From positions 248,001-312,000 of the forward strand of contig NC_016476.1 of assembly GCF_000226095.1 (NCBI RefSeq): a DNA stretch of 64,000 bases. The letters run 5' to 3'. Of the stretch, positions 1 through 11,200 are shown piece by piece (positions within the stretch are counted from its first letter, which is position 1; each line of letters starts with the position of its first letter). The stretch comes from Thermothelomyces thermophilus ATCC 42464. Its lineage: Eukaryota; Ascomycota; Sordariomycetes; Sordariales; Chaetomiaceae. The notes beneath the pieces are model-generated. The model saw only the letters and a list, made by a program, of their open reading frames with translations, was not told the origin of the DNA and did not search any database. A program made the position numbers and the translations under genes.

Positions 1-1399
1 AGCTGAAGAGCCAGAGCACTCTTTTGTGTCGTGTATGTACATGCTCTATTACTCGGTCTCGCCGTCGCCTTCGCAGAAGCGGGTACGGTGGGGCATGTCG
101 ATCAAGACGGGACCGGCCCCACGGCCGTTTCGATCAGCGACAGAAAACGCGCGCATCTGGTTTAGTTAAACGCGCTTTCAGCCCAATGGATGGGGGAAAG
201 CCGGGTGGGGTTGCTCCGTTGCTGATCCTACACTATGGTATCTCCGGCCAGCGGCTGTCCTTTGTGTAGTTTATCTTTTTTTAGCGTTACTTTGTCTCGT
301 CACCTCTGGGCCCTTCGCTCAATTCTGATCTCATAAAGCCGTATGCGGAGGAATGGAAAACCCCACCGGGCGCGAAATACGTGGGGAAGGTTGAGTAAAC
401 AGAGTGCCGAAAACGTCCGAGACTGAGACATTTTTGTACATATAACATGTGCATGATGTAAATTCGGCACTCGAGGACTAATTAGCCTTGCTCTGTACGG
501 AATTCGGAGTAATCCGTACTTTGAGCATGTGCTAGTCATTCGTCTGCTCGCCCCCGCGTTTTATCCCTTTTGTGCTAAGTGAGTGGCTATCCGGCCAATC
601 ATGAAACCAACCGGTCGCCCCGAATTACGGGAAGGAGTAGTAGGTAGGTACCGTACATATGTATGTACATACATACATGCAGGAAGTCATACACACTATA
701 AGTTGCACCTGCATCCGCATGTACATACATATAGTTTTCATGTAGGTACCTCATGTATGTACTTGTACTGTACATACGTGCAGGTTAGTATTATGCATCC
801 TAGTTAGTACATACAGCAACCCAAGCCGACCCATTCGGGTGGGTAATAATGTTTCGCATGAGCGAAAAACTCCCGAGGCCAATCAGTTATGTGATATCAT
901 ACATTAGGAATCGCCGGAACAAGCAGCTCGTTAACCTCAAAAAAAACCGCCTAATTAACAGCCAAGCTTTTTGTACATTGCAGTAGCATGACAGAACGAA
1001 CAAATCGCCGCCGACCTCGACCCGATATCCTGTTACGCACCAGCGGTGGGTCTGCGTGTGTGTATGTGCCGCGTCTGTTGAAGCTGCTCTCTCCCTCCCA
1101 ACTCCCGGAGCAAGACCAAGGAAAATTGGTGATGCCCCATGATGCCGCGCCAAATGCGACAAGACTAACAACACCGTATCGATACACGACTAAACACCAA
1201 TTACCCCTCCATGGAATCACCGTCACCCCGCATCAAAGCCAGATCTGGGTAGATCGGGGATCCAGAAGAAAAAGAAAAAAAAAACAAAAGAAATTCAAGA
1301 GTAAAACCTACCAGTTCACGTAGTGTCACACCTACTCGGTTTTTTTTTTTTTTTTTTCCCAAATCAAGGTTCCTCTTTCCAACGGCCAACTCCACCACA
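1..1399. other. Intergenic region, no gene seen
   Basis: No exon-like ORF with a recognisable protein was found on either strand. The stretch holds a TACA/TGTA-rich microsatellite-like zone at about 655-800 and homopolymer runs near 1275 (A-rich) and 1340-1357 (T run). It lies beyond the 3' end of the forkhead gene. Confidence 0.6.
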
Positions 1400-3639
1400 T
1401 CAGTACCCCTGTGCTTGCCCAAACCCGTATCCCGCCGGTAAGCCGCCCTGGCCGGCCTCCTCCCCACCACACTGCCCGCCAGCCATCGCATTCATCCCGT
1501 CCATACCTGTCAAGCAAGCATCACTGGCACCACCGGCGTCCCATCGCGGGATCGAATGAGCCTGCTGTTGCAGCTGTTGTTGCTGGTGATGTTGTTGTTG
1601 TTGTTGTTGATGTTGCTGCTGCTGCTGTTGTTGTTGTTGCTGCTGTTGCTGGTGGTGGTGGGGGTGGTGATGATGATGATGATGATGATGATGATACCGA
1701 TCCATCCCATCCTCGTATACGCCCGGGGTGACGACGGATACGATCCCAGACATGGGGGTGGGGTATGTCGCGGCCGAGAAGGCGGCGACCGCGGCGGCGA
1801 AGCTGCTGTTATCGCTGCCGGTGTGGCGGTGGTAGGGTGCCGCCGTCGCGCCGGCAGCTGTGCTGCCGCCCGTCGTTGAAACTGCCCGGAGATCGGCAAG
1901 GGCCATGGGCCCCCCGGCTTGCTCGCTGCCGACGCTGCCGTAGGGCGACTGGTGGAGGAGGTGCGGGTGGTGGTGGAGCGGCCCCTGGGCCACCGATTCG
2001 TCGACGGGCCCGGCGTAGCCTGGCTCGCTCGATGCGCGGCCCATGGAGACAAGGGGGGCCGTGCCAGAGGAGGAGGAGGATGGAGAGGTGGTGGTTGTGG
2101 TGGTGGTGGTGGTGGTGGGGAAGAGCTGTTGTGGGTCGGGGTAGTCGTAATCTAGCCCCATGTTGCTCGAAGTACCGTCCAGAGTCTGGCTCTGTGGTGG
2201 GACTTGGGGATGGAAGAAGGGCTGGTGCGATGTGCTACCACTGTAAGTGGACGAGCCAGAGGAGGCGGCAGCGCCATTCGTGAGCGTGTGGTTGATGAAA
2301 GGACTCCCGGTAGCGGTGTGGGGGGGCGAGAACTGGTAGCGTCGTAGCTGGGGATGGGTAGCGGCGACGCTGGGGATGCTGCCAGTACTACCGCGGACGC
2401 CGGGGCGGGCGCCGCGGAGAACCCGGCCACCTTTTCTGCTCAGCGAGGCGTGATGGTGCGCCGGGTAGCCCCGGTATACACGCGAGCTGAGCATCCCAGG
2501 GTTGGTGGCGCTGCGCCGGGATTGGTTGCCCTTCCGGTAGCGGGTTGTGCTCTGGACGCCGCCGATCGCCCAGGGCTCGAGGTACCACTCGGTGGACTTT
2601 TTAGTCTCGATCTGGGTGCTGGCCGTTGCAGAGCCGCTTCCCCCGTCCCCGGCTTTAGCCACACTACTTTTGCGCTCCCGCTTGGTGAAGGCCTGATAGG
2701 GAGGGCGGCTGTCAGTCATTGCCAGACCATATTCGGGGATTCCGCAAGCACGCTCACCATGTTCATGCTTAGATTATGCCGTATGCTGTTCTGCCAGCCC
2801 TTATTGTCGCTCTTGCCTTTGTCGGTATTCTCGCGAAACCACTGATAGATTTCCTGAAGTGTCATAGCCCGCCGTGGCGTGCTCAAGAAGGCACGGTGGA
2901 TGAGTTGGGCATACGGCTCCTCCTTTTCCCCCTCTTTCCGGACCTGTACAGGAGAGGGACTCTTCTTGGCCTGGCCGTATGCATCATTGTTGGGTGGACA
3001 TGTAGCGTCTTCCGCCGGCATATCTACTGCCATCGGGCCCGCTGCGGTCTCCGGAGACACTGGCTGGCTGCTCTCAGGTGTCGAAGGGTATGCTTCCTCT
3101 GGCGCCGTGTGATATGGGCCAGCCGGGCACGGATCTGTCTGTCTTGGAACCTGCTGGCACTCGTTGTGTAATCCGTCGAGCCCCTGGATGGGGATGAAGG
3201 GCGCTGAGTCACCGGGGAACGATGTCGAGTCGTCGCCGTTGTGAACACCACTGCCCGATAGATGCGGATCCAAGCCGGAATAGCGGTTGTGGAAATGCTC
3301 AGTGGCGGCTTCCCAGGGTGTAGGTCCGAGCTGCTCCGGCGAGTCCCAGCTGCGGGGAGAAGTCTGCGTGGAGCTGGGCTGCTGAAGGCTGCTGACCGCG
3401 GGAGAGCTGTGAAGCGCGTAGTTCTCCAAGTCATCGCTGCTGCTCGTCTGAGATCCAAGAGAGCCGCTCCAATGACTCGGCACGTAGGTTTGGTGGTTGT
3501 CCCTGTCGTGTGTTTGGAGTGCGCTCATGCCCACGACCAGCTCTTGATCTACTTGACTTTGATCTGGACTGACGCTTGTGCCGGTCACCTGTTGTGCAGG
3601 AGAGGCACAGAGAGTTCTCATGGTGGATATGACCGCCAT
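1400..3639 (-). CDS. Forkhead (FOX) family transcription factor
   Basis: Two exons, 3639-2758 and 2692-1400, joined across a 65-bp GTGAGC...CAG intron (2757-2693), give 724 aa. The fork head DNA-binding domain spans about residues 242-349: PYAQLI..., the recognition-helix signature NSIRHNLSMN directly before the splice site, then AFTKRERK and STEWYLEPW after it. The intron therefore falls inside the domain, and only the spliced frame rebuilds it. Between AFTKRERK and STEWYLEP lies a Gly/Ser/Thr-rich insertion of about 25 residues in the wing region. The C-terminal half is low complexity, with Thr and Ser runs, then ten His followed by long Gln runs (about residues 628-671). A nuclear sequence-specific regulator is expected from the family; target genes cannot be read from sequence. 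The start chosen is the first Met of the frame; Met7 (3621) is an alternative. The N-terminal 240 residues are Ser/Pro-rich and unrecognised. Confidence 0.9.
1560..1692. repeat. Trinucleotide repeat tracts (poly-Gln and poly-His codons)
   Basis: Dense TGT/TGC and GAT/GTG triplet runs on the + strand encode the Gln and His homopolymers of the forkhead protein on the - strand. Codons are mixed (CAA/CAG, CAT/CAC), so the tract is an interrupted repeat rather than a pure microsatellite. Confidence 0.85.
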
Positions 3640-6012
3640 CTCCGCGGCGGCTTTCGCTTCGTGTTCTTTGAAAGTACGGGGTTGCCACCTAAGATAACGA
3701 GGGCGAAAGGAGCTTCCAAAGGTTGAAAGGAGTCGAGGTCAAGCTTGTGGCTTATGGAGCGAAGCAAGAACAAAGTGGTGAAGTGGGCGAGGGCCGAGAT
3801 GTGCGAGAGGGGAACAAGTTGAGTTTGATATCCCAGAATTCTCTGCTGAGATCTGGGTCGGTAGGAGCTCAGTTATGCTCTGAGATGATCAGGGCTGATG
3901 ATATCTTGGTCAAAAAATGGGCCCGGTCCTGCTGGGGGTTAACTATCTGGCAGTCATGGCATGCAAGCCGGATAAGGCGATCCCCGACAGGGGGGCGCAG
4001 CTTTGCGGCCTTGTACCTCGGTACCTTCGGGGTGCAACTCTGCGGCCGCCTTACTTGTAGGCGGCTCCCTGGGTGGGGGGCAGGAAAGCAGGGATCCGAG
4101 GATACGGATGCATGGTCGGCTTGTCAAGACATTGTTTGGTTGACTGCACATCTACATCGACGTGCCGCAGCAGGCAACGTGCCGGGTCTGTACCATGCAA
4201 GTCAGCCGTACATACTGTATGTGCCCGGGGAGCAAAGGGATCCCGGTAAGCGGGTCGCCGCCGTTTTGTGCTACGAGGAGATGTGTACTGTACTGCACCC
4301 CTCACCTGCAGGGGAAGAGAGAGAGGGAGGGGGGGAAGGTCGTGTTGTGTACACAGTATGGCTTCGTGCGCCGTAATTGTAGCTCTGTGTGAGGAAGTGT
4401 TCGGATGTGCGTACGTGTATGGATCTGTGTACGGAGTACACTCTGTGTGCGTGTGTGTATATGTGTGTGTGTGTGTATAGGCAAGATTGGAGGATGTGTG
4501 TATCTCCATGTTCGAAGTGAGAGAGCATGCAAACGCCGAGGAGGCGGATTGTGGCTGTCCCCAAGCATTCCGCAATGAAGTGGTCGACCGGCGGCATCGA
4601 CATGCGAGGTAGACAACCACATCATCGGCGGTCGCTGTGGCTCTGGCCAGGCTGCGGACCAACCGAACCGGCCTCGCTTACAGTGAGAATATCAGGGCGC
4701 TCACATGCCATCCTGCTACAAGTCGTCCAAGATTGAGAGCGGCCAGGATGAGAAGTGACAGAAAGGCGGCAAGAGATCGCCCAGACCCTGGCCCCTGGCC
4801 ATCAACCCCGGTTCTGGAACTTCCCGACAGCTACGGCCAGGTTCGTAAGTGGGGCATTACAAGACTCAGTCTGCGACCGTGAGGGCAGCGACCGCTTGTG
4901 GTCTTGTCAGAACAACTTCATTGAATGTTCATCTGCAGCTTGTCGAGTTCGGCCTTTTCTCCGCATCCTCCCGGGGAGTCCGCGCACACTTTGCTATTGT
5001 CATTTCCCGCCGATCTTCTTCGCGTAGGCGAATGACTATGTGACTGGGGGATGGAAACTGGCGGAGAGAGGAGGACAAAGACAACCCGGGTACGTGCATG
5101 TCACCGGCCAAATGCTCGATAATCCAATTAAGGACGGCTGGGAAGTGGTTACGGGTTGGCGCAGTTGGTGAGCCACAATATCCAACGGCGCTGCAACGCC
5201 TGGCCAGTCTCAAAGCATATCGGACCGTACAATTGACTCTAGATCCGTCTCTGGGGGATTGGTGCTGCAGACCCCGTGCTTCTTCTAGAAGGATTGTCGA
5301 AACCGTGCAGATTCAGCACCTGTGCAGTCAACATGATGCTTATTCTGGGGCTCGCAGCAGCAAGCCGGTCATGGTATCCAGCAAGCTGGGTGAAGAGAGA
5401 AGGGTTGCAAGGATCCTGAAACAAGCCGCAGTAGGCACGTGTCGGCGACAGATTGTAAATGTCCGTCACCCTGAAAGGTGCCCATCATCAATATCTCCGA
5501 CAGGTCCGTGTTGGCGCTTGCATTTTGCCAATGTCTTCAGATCCAGGCATAGGAAAAGGCCGAAATACCAGGCTGCCGAGCCAGTAGCTAAACGGAGCGG
5601 TTCCGGATGGTACTTCTCAGGTGACGAATTGGATGGCGCGTTCATGTCTCACACCTCACGACATCCCTAAACATGAACGAACGGACCCAGCGTCGGCGGA
5701 GATAATGTCGAAATGATGACTTGGCCCGGGCATGGCGTAACACAACCAAGGCAGGCTAGACATTGTGCTCGCATTAACTCTCATGAATCCGCTCTGTGGT
5801 CGGTCAGCAGTGGGACGACCCCGCTGCAGCATCGGCAAAAGATCATACCCGCACAACGGCCGGCTCGTGAACCACGGGTCTGTAGAACGGGCCGGCGTCC
5901 CCTCGGTAGGTCGATGCAAGTTGATACGAACATCAGAAAAGCAGTCAACTCCAGAGTGCATTTCTAAAATGGCCTAACGCTGCGCCGGGACTGTGAGGTC
6001 GAGGACCGTGAT
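3640..6012. other. Intergenic, forkhead upstream and cactin downstream
   Basis: About 2.4 kb between the forkhead start and the cactin stop. I see no exon with a recognisable protein. A GT-rich dinucleotide stretch lies at about 4440-4480. ORFs here are Arg/Ser/Pro-rich shadows without splice-supported extension. The length fits a long promoter or 5' UTR for the forkhead gene, which is an inference. Confidence 0.5.
4441..4479. repeat. (GT)n-rich microsatellite
   Basis: Alternating GT with a few A interruptions on the + strand, in the forkhead upstream region. Confidence 0.8.
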
Positions 6013-7846
6013 CTACTTGCGGTAATAAATCTGCACACGCTGTTAGTCTCCGCTCCGTCTGAGACGCGCAGGTTCATCCGAGGTGAGCGCATACCTTCTT
6101 GAACTGGAAATGTAGTTGCAGGATGCCCTATGGACCTCAATGTTAGTAACACGCCTCGTAGAAGCAAAGGGCCACTCGAGCGCGGAATCATGCACGTAAG
6201 TGATCCGTATGCTGTGGGCTCAGAAGCAAAGGTATACCGAGGTGCCACACATTCAGCAGAAAGGATGATGGCAGGCCGCAGACCGCAGACCGTGGCCGAG
6301 ACACATGCGACCCCCGCGATCTCCAACCCACCAATGTGGCACAGCAGCATAGGGAAGGAGACACGTGCTCCGGACGTACCTTGTCAAAACTGCTCTTGAA
6401 CCCTCGTTCCTTTTTGGCGCTGTAGTCCCATTCCCGGTCCACAATCCTGAAGGCGATGTCTTCGTACGGCGGGCCGGCGATGAAACGGATGAGGCAAGTG
6501 TCTTCCTTGCCTGCAGGGGCAACGGACTCGCCCTTGCGACGGCCATGTTCCCGAATGATCTTGTATGTCGGCGCCTTGGTCTTGTCGATGAGGTCCGGGT
6601 AGAAAATGTTGAACCGGTAGCCCTGGACAACCTTGGGGGGCGGGTTGTCGTGGTCGTAGTGGGTCTGATTATACTTATTCCACTCGTATCCCATCAGCAC
6701 GCGGTTGAAGTAGCGTGGCTTCCGCGGCCGGTACTTGTCAGCCCACAGGGGCCTCTGGATGCCCGGAACGGCCTCTTCCGCGGTGAAGATTTCCTCGCCT
6801 TCATTAATCCCGCGCGCAACTTCTCGATCATAGAGCGCCTTCGTCGCCTGCGAGAAGTCCTCGTTTCCTGACGGCGCGAACCGAGCGGTGCCCGGCGGCG
6901 GGGCGCTGGAACTGGCTTGAGTGGTCGCGGGGGACGGTCGAGCCAAGGCCTTGCGGGAAGCCGGCTTGAGGGCGGGAACAGTATCGGCGAATCCGTCGGA
7001 AGCGGCCAACGCTGCTGCCCTGTCCGGATCCCGTGCCTTGAGGATTTCGACTCGGGCCTCCTTGATCTCTGCGCACACCTTCTTTAAGCTGGCTTTGGCC
7101 TTGTAGATAAGAAGGCTTTTCAGCAGCTCCTCCCAATAGTCCGTATCGATCGGCTCATTCGACTGCAGCTTTGCCTTGATCTGCTTCTCCAAGGCCTCCA
7201 GTTGCTCCAGAGTCTTTGGGCTCAAAATGCGGTCGACGTCGGACGCTACGGAGGTCACCGCGCGTCCTTCCGGGCCCTGTGGTTTCAGCTTTTGGCGGCG
7301 GTCAGCGCAGAGCGTGAGAAGCGCCGTCCAGTATTCTTTGTTGCGCGGGTTGTGCTCAAGAGTGTGGTATGACCGAATGTCTTCCTCGAGTTCCTTGAGT
7401 TGCGCCTCGTTCAAGTTCTGGAGCACGGCCTCTGGGGCGGGTATCGCAATTTCCACGTCGTCATCATCATTGTCAAAAGCGTCGCGGTCGGAGTCGATGA
7501 AGCGCAGGCCAAAAGCCAGGTAATCGATCGGTTTGGCGCGTCGCTCTCGGACCCGGATGTCGGCCTTCTTCTTTGCCTGCTTCAGGACGAACTTGTCCTC
7601 GTCGGCGATGAACTGTTCCGCTTGCTGATCCTGGGTGAGGTATCTGTCTGCAGCGCCAGCCTTGCTGCTCTTCGCTGGTGGCTGGCGCGAGGGCTTTGCG
7701 ATGCGGTTCGAGGGATCGTAGCGCGGCGCCATGATGTTCCTTTCTCTGTCCTTCCGTGGCGACTTCAAGCCGTTGATCATGGCTTGCCTGCCTGGGTCCA
7801 TGGTTGCCGTGATTGTGTTCGGAAACCCGAGTAAAGCGGGATACAC
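6013..7846 (-). CDS. Cactin (splicing-associated, cactus-binding C-terminal domain)
   Basis: Three exons: 7846-6380, 6127-6095 (11 codons) and 6030-6013 (5 codons plus TAG), with introns 6379-6128 and 6094-6031. The product is 505 aa. The two tiny last exons complete the conserved C-terminus (GILQLHFQFKK then IYYRK), which is missing if exon 1 is read through its GTACGT donor. Charged N-terminal helices (DEDKFVLKQAKKK, ERRAKPIDYLAF) are followed by the cactin mid region, and the C-terminal domain holds PLWADKYRPRKPRYFNRV, YEWNKYNQTHYDHDNPPP and YRFNIFYPDL. Cactins are nuclear proteins tied to the spliceosome (S. pombe Cay1, metazoan CACTIN). Met16 (7801) or Met23 (7780) could be the true start. 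It diverges from the RTC1 gene across 431 bp. Confidence 0.92.
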
Positions 7847-8277
7847 GTGCGAAGATGCTCTGATCGACTATGGATAGCTTTGGCGGAGATTCCCGTCGTC
7901 GCGGGTCGATCGTGCAGTGCTCACAAGGTTAGGTAGATCCTTGTAGAGGGTTGCTCCGAGTGGCACAATGAAAGAAGTCCTGCCACTGCAGTGGGTGGCT
8001 GCATCATACTGCGGGGCAGAGAAGCTAAGGCAGCCATTCAACGTGCGCGCTCCCCAGAGCCTTCCACCAAAGGGCAACGCTTGGCACAGGGCGATCCACT
8101 GTTTCACTCATACACCCTCGCTTGCTCTAATTATCCATCAATTGAACATTCGACGACAAATCACCAACTCATCGCGCAGCAGGCGGCGCTGCAAGCCTCT
8201 CTGTCTGCAATCGCGGCTTCGCTGGGCCCAAATCAGAAATGCCGCCGTAGGGAACATAGAGGCTGCAAAACGATGCC
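7847..8277. promoter_or_regulatory. Bidirectional promoter region, cactin / RTC1
   Basis: 431 bp separate the two divergent start codons and must hold both promoters and 5' UTRs. No TATA box or known binding motif stands out to my reading. Confidence 0.6.
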
Positions 8278-11200
8278 ATGTACTACAGCATCGGAAATCA
8301 AGGCAAGATCATGCGCAAGCTGCTGGGCAAGACGACGCCTGATTCGGCCCACGACACGGCTGCACCACCCGCCGCCATCACCAGCGCGCCTATTGCTCCC
8401 CATTATCGACCAAGCTCATCTCAAGATGTTGTCTACAATGCCGGAGTGCCCATTGCCGCTCTGGACCGCTCGCCCGATGGCCGCTCCGCAGTCCTCGCTG
8501 GCCGCCACGTGCTCAAGACTGTTACCTTCGACGGCCTCGCGGTCAAGGAAGGCATCGACTTGCGTGCCTTGATTACCGCCCAACCCTCCCAGCGCAACAA
8601 CATGTCCACTTCGGTTGCCGACCAGCTGTCCATCAAAGCCGTCAAGTGGGGAGAGCCGCAGGGCAAGCAGGCCATCTTCACTGCCGGCACCAGCGGCAAG
8701 ATCTTCCAGTACGACCTCGTGCGTGCCGGGACGACGGCCCCCGGCTCCCCGGTCGACTGTATCCAGATCCGGGAGGACTCGCGCCAGATAAACTCGCTGG
8801 ACATCAACCCTCACCGGAACTCGTGGCTGCTCTCGGGCAGTCAGGACGGCATTGTGCGCTGCTTCGATATCCGACAGCCCACCCAGACCAGGACCGGCGC
8901 CACTTTCCGCTCCATCCAGGCGTTCAAGTGCAACGCCGACGGAGTGCACCACGTCCAGTGGAACCCTAGGGATGGCTTCCTCTTTGCCTGCGCCACCGAG
9001 CAAGGCTCCCTGCTGAAGTGGGACATGCGGAAGCCCAGCGCGCCCATTCTACGCATCAAGGTCCACGAGAAATCGTGCACGTCGATGGCCTGGCACCCGG
9101 ACGGCATTCACATCGCCAGCGGCGGGGTGGACAGCAAGTGCCGTATATGGGACATGTCCAAGCAGGACAAGCGACAGAAGCCCAAGTGGACAATCTCCAC
9201 CCCAGCCCCCCCGGGGACCTTGGCCTGGCGCCCGGGTCAGTGGTCGGCCACGGCCCAGGGGAAACGGGCGTCGCAGCTGGCCATCTCATACGACGAGACC
9301 AGCCAGAAGCGCTACGGTATCAACGTCATACATCTCTGGGATCTCGCCCGTCCCACCATGCCCTACAAGGAGATCCAGAGGTTCGACACGTCTCCGAGCG
9401 CCATGCTCTGGCACGACCAGTACCTCTTGTGGACGGCGGGGCAGGACGGAATCTTCAGCCAGTGCGACATCTCGTTTGCGCCCAAGGTCATTGACCGGCA
9501 AGCTGTCTCTACGATGGCGTTCTCCCCACGCGGTGACGTGCTCATGCTCCTGGACGAACGCCCCCCTCCTCAGCGGCCCCGGCCCCACGTTGTGCACCAC
9601 GAAGCCGTTGCGGTGCCGTCTTATAGCTCGAGCCCCACGACCCCGAAGTTCGGCGTCAGCCGAAGTGACTCCGAGGACGATGCTATCGGGAGCTTCATAG
9701 GACCAAAACGGCGTGGCAGCCGTAGGCGGCGCCCGAGCACCCGCTCAACAGCCACGCTCAGCACGACGCCCCCGGCTGGCCCGGGAATGGAGGAAGTCAT
9801 GTCGCTGGAGCAGACCATTAAAGCCACTGGTCCCTACAAGCCGCAGCAATCCATGGCGGTCGGGCACGTTCCGGCTGCCACCAACGTGGACGTGTACAGG
9901 TACTTGACCGTGAACTATCTCGAAGCGCTCCACAGGGACTTGCCTTACTCTGCAGGCGCCGGCCTCCTCCCGGACCGGGTCGCTACCATCCTGGAGCACT
10001 ACGCCAAGGCTGCAGCAAGCGTGAGGCAGTTTCGACTCGCACAAACGTGGCGCATCCTTGCGTATGCCGTTGAAATGCTACTCCACAAGCGCGCGCAGTA
10101 CCACCTCGATCGCCGGATGGATCGTCATCATTATTCGGCGCGAAGGAAGAGCGAGGCTAAGGCCGAGGCCAGGGCGAAGGCCAAAGCTAAGGCGATGGCA
10201 GAGGTATTTAACGCGCCAATGCCGACTATTGTCGATGGGGAGGAAACGCCCCGGAAGGTCTTCTCCTTTGCGAGTCTTGACAAGACCCTGCATCCAAGAT
10301 CCCTCCTTTCCGAAGAGCTAGAAAGCACCTCGAACGTGCCCACTCCCGTCGCACGCCCGGTCACGGATGGCCCAGAAGCCCCTCGCGAAGGTGAGTTCCA
10401 GAGGCGGAGGGAGCTTATGCCCATAGTCGAACCAGAGAGCTTCACTCTGCCCCCGGCGGCTCATCCTGCCTCGCTGGTTACGCGCAAACGGCTTGACTCT
10501 GTACCGCTTTCTATCGCAAGCCACGATAGCGGAGCCACTCATGCCAGTACAGAAGGCTACGACTTTTATGATACCGAAGCCATCCTGAGTAAAGCCGTCG
10601 ATATTCCGACCCCGGGGCCGAAGCCAACTCAAACTACCGATTCCCGCGAGGGCGGATCGCCAAGCACGGCACGGAAGCTCCTACTAAGACAGGACTCCGA
10701 GGACAGCTACGTCCACCTCCTCTCCATATCGGCCGAAAGCAAGCGGGCCAAAAACCCGACAGCGTCTATCGAAGGCAGCGCTACGGAGCAAGCAGCCCGC
10801 GCTGCGATTCTGGCCGAGCTGCGAAGGGAGAGCCGAGAAGGATCTGAGCCCCGGGCGCGGGGCGGTGACTTGCAGAAATCGCCTGAGCGCAATCCCATTG
10901 CTCCCTTCCGCACGATGCTCGGAAGGACGGAGACAGACATGACCGGTTTTACCGATGAACACCACGCAATAACGCAAACCACGACTGACAGCTTCGAGTC
11001 GCGTTTCCCCTCCCAGACGGACGCGGACTTTGTCGCTACATCACCTCTGGTAGAGGGCCCAGCCCCTGATTTCCCCGCAGTTCCTGAGGACGACCAATCC
11101 CCCTTCATCGTCGAGACAGACTACCTCTGCTGGCCTGACGATCAGCCTTACCCTTACCCAGCCAACCCATTATCAGGGCCTTCGACCGTATCATTCAACA

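Noticed and set aside
4051-4662. - strand ORF of 203 codons between forkhead and cactin
   Set aside because: Contains Thr-His runs from the GT microsatellite and no conserved segment.
8416-9003. - strand ORF of 195 codons opposite the RTC1 propeller
   Set aside because: Antisense of WD40 repeats, no recognisable motif or splice extension.
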